Assembly (NCBI RefSeq): GCF_018616375.1
Contig: NZ_JAEQBB010000004.1
Location: forward strand, 62,001-126,000
Source of the DNA: Exiguobacterium sp. J17977
GTDB taxonomy: Bacteria > Bacillota > Bacilli > Exiguobacteriales > Exiguobacteriaceae
Length of the DNA: 64,000 bases
Direction: 5' to 3'
Shown: positions 8,671 through 16,308 of the stretch, piece after piece
Layout: each line of letters starts with the position of its first letter
Numbering within the stretch: the first letter of the stretch is position 1
The notes under the pieces: generated by a model
The model's input: only the letters and a program-made list of their open reading frames with translations
The model's database searches: none
Told to the model about the DNA's origin: nothing
Made by a program: the position numbers and the translations under genes

Positions 8671-9915
8671 TCACACCTCAAATTGTTTCAGCGTCGCATA
8701 TAGACGCGTGTCTTCTCTCATATATCCGACGAGTTCGACCGAACCGTCATCGAGGAACTTCTCCTCGAGACGATACATCGAATCTTTGGCCGGATGGTAA
8801 TGCTCGAACGAGCGGACCGGCAAGATGACGTGTACTTTCGTCAACACATCAGCAATCTTATCTTCGATTGCGCCGATGAGCGTCTCGATATCGTTCGAAT
8901 CGAGCGCCGAGATGACGAGCGGTCCGCCGACGAAGTCTTCGGTCAACCGGTCTTTCTTATTGTATACCTCGAGCTGTGGCAACTCACTCGCGCCGAGTTC
9001 CGACAAGACCGAATTCGTCGTGTCGATTTGGTTCATGTAATGCGGGTTTGACGCGTCGATGACGTGCAAGACGAGATCAGCCCCGAGCACTTCCTCGAGC
9101 GTCGAACGGAAGGCGGCGACAAGTTTCGTCGGCAAGTCGCGGATGAATCCGACCGTATCCGTGATGAGCACTTTTCCACCGCGCGGCAATTCGAGCTCAC
9201 GCGTGAGCGGATCGAGCGTCGCGAACAATTCGTCCTGTTCGTACGTATCGGCGTCCGTCAAGCGGTTGAAAATTGTTGATTTTCCGGCGTTCGTATATCC
9301 GACGAGCGCGACTTGGAACACACGGTTCTCTTTCCGACGTTCCCGGTAACGGTCACGGTGCGCGACGGTACCTTCGAGATTTTTCTTAATTTCGTCGATG
9401 CGGCGCTTGATGTGTCGGCGGTCCGACTCGAGTTTCGTCTCACCCGGTCCCCGTGTCCCGATTCCGCCACCGAGACGTGACAACTGCGTGCCTTGTCCGA
9501 TTAAACGCGGAAGCAGATAGTTCATCTGGGCGAGCTCGACTTGGAGCTTCCCTTCTTTCGATTGGGCCCGTCCGGCAAAGATGTCTAGAATCAATTGCGT
9601 CCGGTCAATCAGTTTCATCTCGTCCGGGTCGTTCAGCGAGATGCGGATGTTCTTCGATTGGGCTGGTGACAGCTCGGCGTTGAAGATGACGATGTCCGGC
9701 TCGAACTGTTCGATGAGGACCGCGAGCTCCTCGACCTTCCCTTTCCCGATAAACGTGCGACGGTCGACTTGCTGCCGTTTCTGATCGAGACGGGCGACGA
9801 CCTCACCTCGTGCCGTATCGACCAATTCGACGAGTTCCCCCATCGATTGTTCATATGTCCAATCGTCGACAGTCGGTAATTGACATCCGACGATAATGAC
9901 TTTCTCTCGTTGCAT
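8671..9915 (-). CDS. hflX: HflX, ribosome-associated GTPase
   Basis: 414-residue GTPase. The N-terminal HflX domain includes DRRTFIGKGKVEEL and FNAELSPAQSKNI; the linker has RLGGGIGTRGPGETKLESDR; the G domain has GYTNAGKST (G1), TDTVGFIRDLP (G3) and NKKD (G4). Family members bind the 50S subunit and split or rescue stalled ribosomes, for example after heat stress. It starts at ATG 9915 with GAGGGA. The stop lies 4 bases before the ynbB start, so the two are probably cotranscribed. Confidence 0.96.
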   Translation of the reverse strand: MQREKVIIVGCQLPTVDDWTYEQSMGELVELVDTARGEVVARLDQKRQQVDRRTFIGKGKVEELAVLIEQFEPDIVIFNAELSPAQSKNIRISLNDPDEMKLIDRTQLILDIFAGRAQSKEGKLQVELAQMNYLLPRLIGQGTQLSRLGGGIGTRGPGETKLESDRRHIKRRIDEIKKNLEGTVAHRDRYRERRKENRVFQVALVGYTNAGKSTIFNRLTDADTYEQDELFATLDPLTRELELPRGGKVLITDTVGFIRDLPTKLVAAFRSTLEEVLGADLVLHVIDASNPHYMNQIDTTNSVLSELGASELPQLEVYNKKDRLTEDFVGGPLVISALDSNDIETLIGAIEDKIADVLTKVHVILPVRSFEHYHPAKDSMYRLEEKFLDDGSVELVGYMREDTRLYATLKQFEV

Positions 9916-10017
9916 AAAAATCCCTCATTCCTATAAGTCTCATCCTCCATCTTACCACGAAACGACGAATGGAGAACGTCCGTTTGTGGTACGATATGAG
10001 GAGAAGGAGGAACGTCC

Positions 10018-11016
10018 ATGACGAAACGTAGAAAAGAGTATCCATTGCCTGAATATATCGAGGCGTACTTGTTCCATCTCGGAGCGAGCGGCCGTCAACC
10101 GTCGACGCTGAAACGCTATCGGTACGACTTAATCGATGTGCACAAATACTTTCATGACCATAACGTCGAGCTCGATGACCCGGAAGCGTGGCTCGCCGTC
10201 CCGCTCGAATCGTGGAAGACGTTCGTCAACGACTTCCTCATCGAAGAGAAGCAATACCAACAAGCGACGGTCGCCCGAATCGTCACCGTCATCAATAGCC
10301 TGACCGTCTTTTTGAATCCGCTCCGGAAAAAGATGCTCGCCTATGCCCAGCCGGCCCATACGCTCACCGTCGACCAGATCGCCTCGCCCGCCGAGTTCAG
10401 CAAGCTCGTTCGGACGATCCGTTCGACAAGCGGGCTGAGTGAGAACCAGCTTCAGGCCCATCCGTATCTCGTCAATCGGAACGAGCTGATTGTCACGTTG
10501 TTCTATAAATATGGACTCCGGGTGCATCATATCATCCGCCTCCGGATGAACGACTTGCATCTCGCGAGCCATGAGTTCGACGTCTATGACCGTCTCGGTA
10601 ACCGGTTCACATTGAAACTCAGTCAAGAGGACCAGACGCTCCTCATGAACTATTTGGCTGACATCCCGACGCCGGTCCGTCCACGTTGGTACTCAGACGA
10701 TCCCGTCTTCGTCTCGTTCGACTTCTCCCGGATGACGTTCCGTTGGGTGTATGCGAAGAACCAGCCGAAACAGCTGACAATCGTCATGATCACGAAGATG
10801 ATGCGCCAATTGAATGAACGCAGCGGTCTCACGCGTTCGGTCACACCGTCGATGCTCCGGAACGCCCACGTCTTGAAGACGTATGCGACCGACATGACGT
10901 CACTCGAGCGGATGAACGTGACGTGTATGCATAAAGAGTCATCGCTCCGGCGTTATGAGCAGGCGTATGCGGAGTTCGGCGCGACGCTTTTCGAGTCAGG
11001 CAGAGTCACCCCGTAA
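10018..11016 (+). CDS. divergent tyrosine recombinase/integrase-like protein
   Basis: 332 residues with an N-terminal SAM-like core-binding region (about 10-110) and a C-terminal catalytic-like domain. Expected residues: Arg168 (YGLRVHHI), Arg281 in SMLRNAHVLKTYA, where the usual HxxR reads SxxR (Ser278), His305 and Tyr313 (CMHKESSLRRY). The first catalytic histidine is thus replaced. It starts at ATG 10018 after AGGAGG. It is divergent from hflX, and no attachment site or other phage gene is visible nearby. A normal XerD is encoded at 44919-45803, so this is an additional, unassigned recombinase or a degenerate family member. Confidence 0.75.
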   Translation: MTKRRKEYPLPEYIEAYLFHLGASGRQPSTLKRYRYDLIDVHKYFHDHNVELDDPEAWLAVPLESWKTFVNDFLIEEKQYQQATVARIVTVINSLTVFLNPLRKKMLAYAQPAHTLTVDQIASPAEFSKLVRTIRSTSGLSENQLQAHPYLVNRNELIVTLFYKYGLRVHHIIRLRMNDLHLASHEFDVYDRLGNRFTLKLSQEDQTLLMNYLADIPTPVRPRWYSDDPVFVSFDFSRMTFRWVYAKNQPKQLTIVMITKMMRQLNERSGLTRSVTPSMLRNAHVLKTYATDMTSLERMNVTCMHKESSLRRYEQAYAEFGATLFESGRVTP

Positions 11017-11018
11017 CG

Positions 11019-11049
11019 AGTCGTCATCTTTGCAGGTGACGACTTTTTA
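11019..11049 (+). terminator. terminator after recombinase-like gene
   Basis: Stem AGTCGTCA (11019-11026) with TGACGACT (11037-11044), 10-base loop, then TTTTT, directly after the recombinase stop. Confidence 0.8.
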
Positions 11050-11100
11050 TGTAGGATGCCTCGTTATTCCCATACTTACTGTCAGAAAGGTGGTCGTCTT

Positions 11101-11496
11101 GTGCTCTTTCAGAAAATCCAGTCCGCCCTCATCAGTCTATTCATTATTCCAGTCGTGTTGCCGTTCTTATTCCCCGAAGCGCTCGGGCTGTCATATGGAC
11201 CTAGTGTGGCCATCTATCTGCTCTATGCGATTCCGATCGTGTTCATCTACGGGACGTTCATGTCGTTGCTGTCCGAGTATATTAGCCAAAAGACGCCATT
11301 CCGTTCGAAACGGATGACGTCTTTGGTGTTCCATCTTATCGCTGGCTGGTTGTTCGTGCTTCCATACGGACTATTGTTCGATCCATCCATCTTCGAGACA
11401 GGCGTACTTAATTTCGCATCGTTACTCGGAATATGCAGTGCCCTCGTTTTCTATACGGTCGACCAACTGCTCGGCCATCATTTCAACACGTTGTAG
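11101..11496 (+). CDS. small multi-pass membrane protein (possibly UPF0715-like)
   Basis: 131 residues with four predicted transmembrane segments (around IQSALISLFIIPVVLPFLF, VAIYLLYAIPIVFIYG, LVFHLIAGWLFVLPYGLLF and FASLLGICSALVFYTVDQL). The length and four-helix layout resemble UPF0715 proteins of Bacilli, but this is a weak impression and no function is known. GTG 11101 is chosen because AGAAAGGTGG lies about 8 bases upstream; a further in-frame ATG at 11056 lacks such a site. It follows the recombinase terminator and converges on the GNAT gene. Confidence 0.6.
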   Translation: MLFQKIQSALISLFIIPVVLPFLFPEALGLSYGPSVAIYLLYAIPIVFIYGTFMSLLSEYISQKTPFRSKRMTSLVFHLIAGWLFVLPYGLLFDPSIFETGVLNFASLLGICSALVFYTVDQLLGHHFNTL

Positions 11497-12045
11497 TCAG
11501 TGGGCCCACTCGTCTCGCAACAATCCGTACACGACGTGATCGACGTAACGGTCATAGAGCCACTCCGCATTGCGGAGCACCCCTTCTTCGAGGAAGCCGA
11601 ACCGTTCCGGCAAGGCCCGACTCTTCACGTTTCCGGTTGCGACCCGAATCTCGATTTTATCGAGTTTCAAGTCACGGAACCCGTAATCGATAACCGCCTC
11701 GAGCGCTTGACTCATAATGCCCTTGCCTTGAAAGTCTTGACCGAGCCAATAGCCGACCGTCCCGCATTTGATGCCCCGGTCGATATCGTTGAAGCCAATC
11801 GTCCCGGCGAACTCGCCCTGATACATAATCGCGAACGATTTCGGATACCCGCCCGTCTCCATCAATCCTTTAATTCTGCCTTCGATATTTTGTCGCGAAT
11901 CCTCGACCGTCTCGGTATAATCGAGCCAACCGAGCCACTCGCGAAGGTATGGCTTCGACGCCATCGTCAACTGGAACAATGCCTCCGCATCATCGATGGT
12001 AAACATTCGTAGTTGAAGCTGGTCATTGATGTCATAGTGTAACAT
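11497..12045 (-). CDS. GNAT N-acetyltransferase, RimJ/RimL type
   Basis: 182 residues. The N-terminus QLQLRMFTIDDAEALFQLT, motif A GTVGYWLGQDFQGKGIMSQAL (acetyl-CoA pyrophosphate loop QGKGIM) and the C-terminal GNVKSRALPERFGFLEEGVLR place it in the RimJ/RimL-like GNAT group that includes B. subtilis YdaF. Members acetylate protein N-termini or small amines; the substrate here is not deducible. ATG 12045 has AGGGGG 7 bases upstream and is preferred over the upstream in-frame codon at 12063. It is convergent to the small membrane protein gene. Confidence 0.85.
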   Translation of the reverse strand: MLHYDINDQLQLRMFTIDDAEALFQLTMASKPYLREWLGWLDYTETVEDSRQNIEGRIKGLMETGGYPKSFAIMYQGEFAGTIGFNDIDRGIKCGTVGYWLGQDFQGKGIMSQALEAVIDYGFRDLKLDKIEIRVATGNVKSRALPERFGFLEEGVLRNAEWLYDRYVDHVVYGLLRDEWAH

Positions 12046-12187
12046 GTCGTTTCCCCCTGTCACTTTTCATTTCTTGTGTTCTTAATCATTTTATCGTAAA
12101 CTATTTGTAAATAATTTGAAAGCGGTGAAAGTATGTAATTCGACATCATGTCATCCACCCAAAATTGAATAGTTCTGGAGGAGAGTC

Positions 12188-13348
12188 ATGATGAAGTCGT
12201 TTTACCTGCTGCTGGTCAATCAATGGCTGGCCAATATCGGTGACGTGCTTTATATCGTCGCCTTGATCGCTTTGTTATATCAACAGACCGGTTCCGCTCT
12301 GGCCGCCGCCAGTTTCCCGATTGCCGTCACAATCGGCATGACCGTGAGCGGTCTGTTCTTTGCCCGCGTCTTGTCTCGGTTCACCCTCGGTCAGACGTTG
12401 CTCGTCACACAACTGTTGAAGACGGTCTTGCTTGGCGCAGTCATCTGGTCTGAGTCGATTCTCGTCCTCGGACTCGTCGTGCTCATCGCCTTCTTGGACG
12501 GGTTCGCCCGTCCGGTCCAGGCGTCGTTCATCCCACGGCTGACGACGAATCGTCAACAAGCGAACAGTCTCGTTCAAGGGTCGAACCAGTTCATCCAGCT
12601 GGCGATGTGGCCACTCGGTACGATTCTTGTCGCCTCGTTTTCTAGCGCACTTGCTCTGATGATCGCGTTGATGATGTTCATGCTCTCGACGCTCGTCACG
12701 TATCAATTCGTCCGTTCCCTTGAGCGCGACGTGACGATAGAAGATGGCGAATCAGACATTTCCCTAAGAGACAGCCTCGCCATCGTGCGAACAGCACCTC
12801 ACGCTCGCTTAATCACGGTGTTCGTCACGTTCGAATCGTTCGTCAGCACGCTTTGGATTTCGGCGCTCCTGCTCGTCTATCTGGAACGACACCTCCACAT
12901 CGATACGGGCTGGTGGGGAACGATGAACGCGAGCTTCTTGATCAGCATGATTCTGGCCAGTGCGTATCTGTATCGCGCTCAACGAAGCAGTTCGCTTGGG
13001 ATCAGCTCCCTGCTGTCGGTCGGGGCCGCCTTATTGTTCGGCGTGACGTCTCATATCGCCTTCGCGCTCGTCGCGCTCGCGGTTCAAGGATACGCCACCC
13101 AGCTCCGCATCATTCAGACGAACACGCTGCTCCAGGAAACGACAACGGCCACGCAGCTTCCGTACGTCTATAGCGTCCAACAGACGGCCTATACCCTCGC
13201 CTTCAGCATCGGCAGCCTGACGTTCGGAATGCTCGCGGACGGATTGCCGATCGCCATCGTCTATTTAATTGGCGCAGGTTTGACCGTCCCGCTCGTCTGG
13301 CTCGGTCGACAAATCGATTTGACGGAAGATGTGATCCAATCCGCATAA
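12188..13348 (+). CDS. MFS transporter
   Basis: 386-residue twelve-helix major facilitator protein. The N-terminus (MMKSFYLLLVNQWLANIGD) and the segment VLIAFLDGFARPVQASFIPRL resemble macrolide-efflux-like MFS proteins of Firmicutes. The substrate cannot be read from sequence. It starts at ATG 12188 with GGAGGAGAG upstream. It is monocistronic and followed by a strong terminator. Confidence 0.85.
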   Translation: MMKSFYLLLVNQWLANIGDVLYIVALIALLYQQTGSALAAASFPIAVTIGMTVSGLFFARVLSRFTLGQTLLVTQLLKTVLLGAVIWSESILVLGLVVLIAFLDGFARPVQASFIPRLTTNRQQANSLVQGSNQFIQLAMWPLGTILVASFSSALALMIALMMFMLSTLVTYQFVRSLERDVTIEDGESDISLRDSLAIVRTAPHARLITVFVTFESFVSTLWISALLLVYLERHLHIDTGWWGTMNASFLISMILASAYLYRAQRSSSLGISSLLSVGAALLFGVTSHIAFALVALAVQGYATQLRIIQTNTLLQETTTATQLPYVYSVQQTAYTLAFSIGSLTFGMLADGLPIAIVYLIGAGLTVPLVWLGRQIDLTEDVIQSA

Positions 13349-13350
13349 TA

Positions 13351-13388
13351 AAACGGCGCCTTCTCAGTCAGAGAGGGCGCCTGTTTTC
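13351..13388. terminator. bidirectional terminator after MFS gene
   Basis: GGCGCCTTCTC (from 13355) pairs with GAGAGGGCGCC (13371-13381), flanked by AAAAC on the left and GTTTT on the right. It serves the MFS gene and probably the convergent gene ending at 13404. Confidence 0.8.
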
Positions 13389-13403
13389 TGATATGGGAGC
13401 TTG

Positions 13404-13931
13404 TTACGATTGCTCTGAGTAATGCGTCCCGCCAAAATAGATGGTCGGGCTGCCGCGACGGAAACATTTCAATCCGATCGCCGCCTCGACAATCGGGTCC
13501 GACATCGTGATGATCTCAAGTACGTTATCCATACCGTATATCCGATAGTGACACAATGTAGCATCATCCGGTTTAATGAACTCCCACAACTGAAAACGCG
13601 TCTCTTGGAGCTGCTCGAGATAACCTGATCTCATGTAACGAATGATTTGATGTCCTTCAAACTGGTCATGAGGCGTGATCACCACTCCATCGGCATACGA
13701 TTCATCGATGACTTCCATGTAGATGATGTCTTCAAAGCGGAGCTTCACGTTCACCACCTCGCTTTGCGGATGGATCTCATCCGCCTCGAGCCGCTCACGG
13801 AAAGAGGCGTTCCGTTTCCTAGGGTGGTCGGAGAGCTGTAGATTGAACGTCAGAGTCTTAGGTCCGAGGTCATAATTGAAAGCAAACACATGCATCATCC
13901 CGTCATACAGGAACAAATCTTCAAATCTCAT
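13404..13931 (-). CDS. unrecognised protein, second gene of orphan pair
   Basis: 175 residues, not recognised. The first half looks beta-rich (DGMMHVFAFNYDLGPKTLTF, then VVNVKLRFEDIIYMEVID), the second half mixed alpha/beta, ending in GSPTIYFGGTHYSEQS. There is no signal peptide or membrane segment, so it is probably cytosolic. ATG 13931 has GGAGAGGTGG 6 bases upstream, inside the upstream gene, whose stop it overlaps by 11 bases: clear translational coupling. Size and beta-rich character recall immunity-type proteins of Bacilli, but no toxin is nearby and this is only an impression. Confidence 0.6.
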   Translation of the reverse strand: MRFEDLFLYDGMMHVFAFNYDLGPKTLTFNLQLSDHPRKRNASFRERLEADEIHPQSEVVNVKLRFEDIIYMEVIDESYADGVVITPHDQFEGHQIIRYMRSGYLEQLQETRFQLWEFIKPDDATLCHYRIYGMDNVLEIITMSDPIVEAAIGLKCFRRGSPTIYFGGTHYSEQS

Positions 13932-14736
13932 TGGAAACCACCTCTCCAGGATGTTCATATTGAAACACACCGTAGCCATATCCTTGCGTCAAATCGCCTC
14001 CGATGAACAATGAGACGATTCCGGTTTCGTTTGGGATTAAAAATCGGAACCCTTCCCACTCTTCATAATGTTCCAAGAGTGACAAAAGTTGATGAACAGC
14101 TTGTACTTGTTGTCGGGAGACATCACAGCTTACCTTATACGTCTTTGACCACGTCCATTTTCCACTAGATTCAATTGTATGATTGCTTCCGGTCCGCTTC
14201 GCCCAAGACTCAAAATGAGATAACAATTTATTTTTGGATAAGACGACTTGGAATGAAGTGACACCGAGTGCGAAGAATAAGTCCGCAATGAATGCCGCAG
14301 GGGCAGTCACTTTCGGTAACCCAAATTCCCTCCATTGACTGTCCGGTGCCAAACCATAAACATCCTCCATTTTCAGAGAATACGAATCCGGATCATGAAA
14401 CGTCTGGCTATGCACCATTATAAAATCGAGAAAAGAAACATCATGTCCCGCTAGCTCAACGGACACAACTGTATCTGTATGTAGCTTGCGATGATACGGG
14501 TCATACAAAAACACGAGCTGTTCATTCGAATAGATAACGAACGGTAACGTCAAATCAATCCATCGAAGCTGAATTAATTCTTGCTTCGTCATATGTAAGT
14601 TCAGCTCTGAATAATCTGTCACACGATAAGAATCATTCGGCAGACAATCAGACCAAATCGTTTTGAATTGAAACAAATCAATCGTTTGGAACGTTTGCGC
14701 GTGTAGATGCTGAACATCTAATGCATCGAAATCCAA
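13921..14736 (-). CDS. unrecognised protein, first gene of orphan pair
   Basis: About 271 residues, not recognised; rich in aromatic residues (Trp, Tyr, Phe), with no membrane segment or signal peptide. Segments such as PFVIYSNEQLVFLYDPYHRK and RFLIPNETGIVSLFIGG suggest repeated beta structure. The start is uncertain: TTG 14736 has AAAGGGG 8 bases upstream, but the frame stays open to a TTG at 14853, which would overlap the divergent DUF4256 gene and has no visible ribosome site. The stop overlaps the next gene by 11 bases. Base composition is more AT-rich than the surrounding chromosome. Confidence 0.55.
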   Translation of the reverse strand: MDFDALDVQHLHAQTFQTIDLFQFKTIWSDCLPNDSYRVTDYSELNLHMTKQELIQLRWIDLTLPFVIYSNEQLVFLYDPYHRKLHTDTVVSVELAGHDVSFLDFIMVHSQTFHDPDSYSLKMEDVYGLAPDSQWREFGLPKVTAPAAFIADLFFALGVTSFQVVLSKNKLLSHFESWAKRTGSNHTIESSGKWTWSKTYKVSCDVSRQQVQAVHQLLSLLEHYEEWEGFRFLIPNETGIVSLFIGGDLTQGYGYGVFQYEHPGEVVSNEI

Positions 14737-14825
14737 AATGTATTCCCCTTTCCATAAACGGTATGCTGAATCGTTCACAAGTGATGTCGTATACTGAAAG
14801 AAACCTTGGAATGGAGTGATTGATG

Positions 14826-15374
14826 ATGTCCACCCTTTCACACGAAGAAACAACCGAGTTGTTGAACACTCTCGAAGCGCGCTTTATCTCCAACCCGGAA
14901 CGACATCCAGATCTCACCTGGCCCGACATCTTGACGCGTCTTCAAGCGGACGACCGTAAACTCGCCACGCTGGCCGAGATGGAGCGGACCGGTGGCGAAC
15001 CGGACGTCATTCGACTCCCGAACGGCACCTTAGCTTTTTGCGACTGCTCACCGGAAAGTCCGAGCGGTCGACGCAGCCTATGCTATGACGATGCGGCGTT
15101 AGCGGCACGAAAGAAAAACAAACCGGTGGGGAGTGCCGTCGCGTTGGCTAAAGAGATGGGCATCGAGCTACTCGACGAAGCAACGTATCGCCATCTGCAG
15201 ACGCTCGGTACGTTCGACTTGAAGACGTCGAGCTGGATTGCCACCCCAGAATCAATCCGTCAAAAAGGCGGCGCCTTGTTCTGCGACCGCCGCTACGACC
15301 ACATCTTCGTCTATCATAATGGGGCCGACTCCTATTATGCGGCCCGTGGATTCCGCGGCATGTTCATCCTTTAA
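14826..15374 (+). CDS. DUF4256 family protein
   Basis: 182 residues of the DUF4256 family: LLNTLEARFISNPERHPDL at the N-terminus, MERTGGEPDVI, CDCSPESPSGRRSLCYDDAAL and a C-terminal CDRRYDHIFVYHNGADSYY. The cysteines in CDCSPE and SLCYD could bind metal, but the family has no known function. ATG 14826 lies 7 bases after GGAGTG and is preferred to ATG 14823 and TTG 14820. It is divergent from the unrecognised pair, and a compact terminator follows. Confidence 0.85.
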   Translation: MSTLSHEETTELLNTLEARFISNPERHPDLTWPDILTRLQADDRKLATLAEMERTGGEPDVIRLPNGTLAFCDCSPESPSGRRSLCYDDAALAARKKNKPVGSAVALAKEMGIELLDEATYRHLQTLGTFDLKTSSWIATPESIRQKGGALFCDRRYDHIFVYHNGADSYYAARGFRGMFIL

Positions 15375-15399
15375 GCAAGGCTACGTGCCTTGCTTTTTT
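15373..15399 (+). terminator. terminator after DUF4256 gene
   Basis: AAGCAAGGC (15373-15381) and GCCTTGCTT (15387-15395) with a 5-base loop, then TTTT; the stem starts at the stop codon. Confidence 0.9.
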
Positions 15400-15884
15400 C
15401 ACATGAACAGCCACTGGAAGACGACCGGAATGTACTTGATGAAAAATAGACTAACAGGAACGATTGAGATTACTCTTAACACCCATATATACCAACCGTT
15501 AAAATTACGCGTATAAAAGAGCAAAGCACCATAAGCAATGGCATCCCCTGTTACGTTTGGTTCCTCCATATTTGGTGTAAGCAACTCTTTCCATCCTGGA
15601 AACGGACCTGACTCAAATAACGAGCCAAATTCTGGCGTGATATCATGTTTTAATCGCACGTACCAAGCCATGATATATGTCGAGATAAAAAGAAGTGACC
15701 ACATCGTCAAAAAAATATTCAAAATTAATCCTTTCCACGTTTCACTTCGGAAATAAAAGACTCCAATTAAAATCAATACACTAAAAATTACATTGATGAT
15801 AAATGGTGGCGAAATCGTCAGGATGGAAAACTGATCAGGGGCAAAAACACTTCCAATGAATAAGCTTCTGTTTTGTCCCATCAT
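15399..15884 (-). CDS. membrane protein of unknown function
   Basis: 161 residues with four probable transmembrane helices (around PPFIINVIFSVLILIGVFYF, ILNIFLTMWSLLFISTYIM, TGDAIAYGALLFY and WVLRVISIVPVSLFFIKYI) and a soluble loop between helices 2 and 3 (LKHDITPEFGSLFESGPFPG). Not recognised. The ATG overlaps the stop of the upstream small membrane gene (ATGA), and GAGG lies 5 bases before it. Clearly AT-richer than neighbouring genes, suggesting separate acquisition. Confidence 0.6.
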   Translation of the reverse strand: MMGQNRSLFIGSVFAPDQFSILTISPPFIINVIFSVLILIGVFYFRSETWKGLILNIFLTMWSLLFISTYIMAWYVRLKHDITPEFGSLFESGPFPGWKELLTPNMEEPNVTGDAIAYGALLFYTRNFNGWYIWVLRVISIVPVSLFFIKYIPVVFQWLFM

Positions 15885-16162
15885 TGCATCCTCATCGCTT
15901 TTTCGTAGGGAAACAGTGCGTCATATAATAGGATATACATGACGACTCCCAGACCGATGCCGACGAGTAGCAAGATTGCACCGAGATGTTTCGTTGTCAT
16001 GAATACTAGGACAACATGAATCACAATCGTAGCGATGATGCTATCCTCACTCCCTGAACCATCCGTGATTTCTTTTCCGGGTTTAATCAGTAGATAAATA
16101 CCCACTGTGGAAAACAGTATACCGACACAGGCGATTCCGATAAGATTAATCCATAATGACAT
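15881..16162 (-). CDS. small membrane protein, partner of next gene
   Basis: 93 residues with three predicted membrane helices (LWINLIGIACVGILFSTVG, IIATIVIHVVLVFMTT, GAILLLVGIGLGVVMYILL). Not recognised. ATG 16162 with AGGAG 8 bases upstream is chosen over the in-frame codon at 16243. It overlaps the 161-residue membrane gene by four bases, so the two are an operon and may form a complex. AT-rich. Confidence 0.6.
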   Translation of the reverse strand: MSLWINLIGIACVGILFSTVGIYLLIKPGKEITDGSGSEDSIIATIVIHVVLVFMTTKHLGAILLLVGIGLGVVMYILLYDALFPYEKAMRMQ

Positions 16163-16274
16163 TTCTAAAACTCCTTGATCATAAATTCGGTATTTGAAAT
16201 AAAAATGAATTTCGAATGATTCCCTTTCAAATTTTAGAGTCATCCCCCCAAAATGTCTACCAAAATTTTCAAAC

Positions 16275-16305
16275 TAAAACAGCATACCTGAGTCAGGCAT
16301 GCTGT
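16275..16305 (-). terminator. terminator of sigma/anti-sigma operon
   Basis: Minus strand AACAGCATGCCTGA pairs with TCAGGTATGCTGTT (one wobble), followed by TTAGTTT. It lies 4 bases past the anti-sigma stop. Confidence 0.8.
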
Positions 16306-16308
16306 TAG

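Noticed and set aside
9916-10017. Possible small gene or RNA between hflX and the recombinase gene
   Set aside because: Only divergent promoter-like elements and a ribosome site; no coding frame or stable hairpin.
10018-16243. Prophage or genomic island bounded by the integrase-like gene
   Set aside because: No phage structural genes, tRNA target, att repeats or consistent composition shift; only scattered accessory genes.
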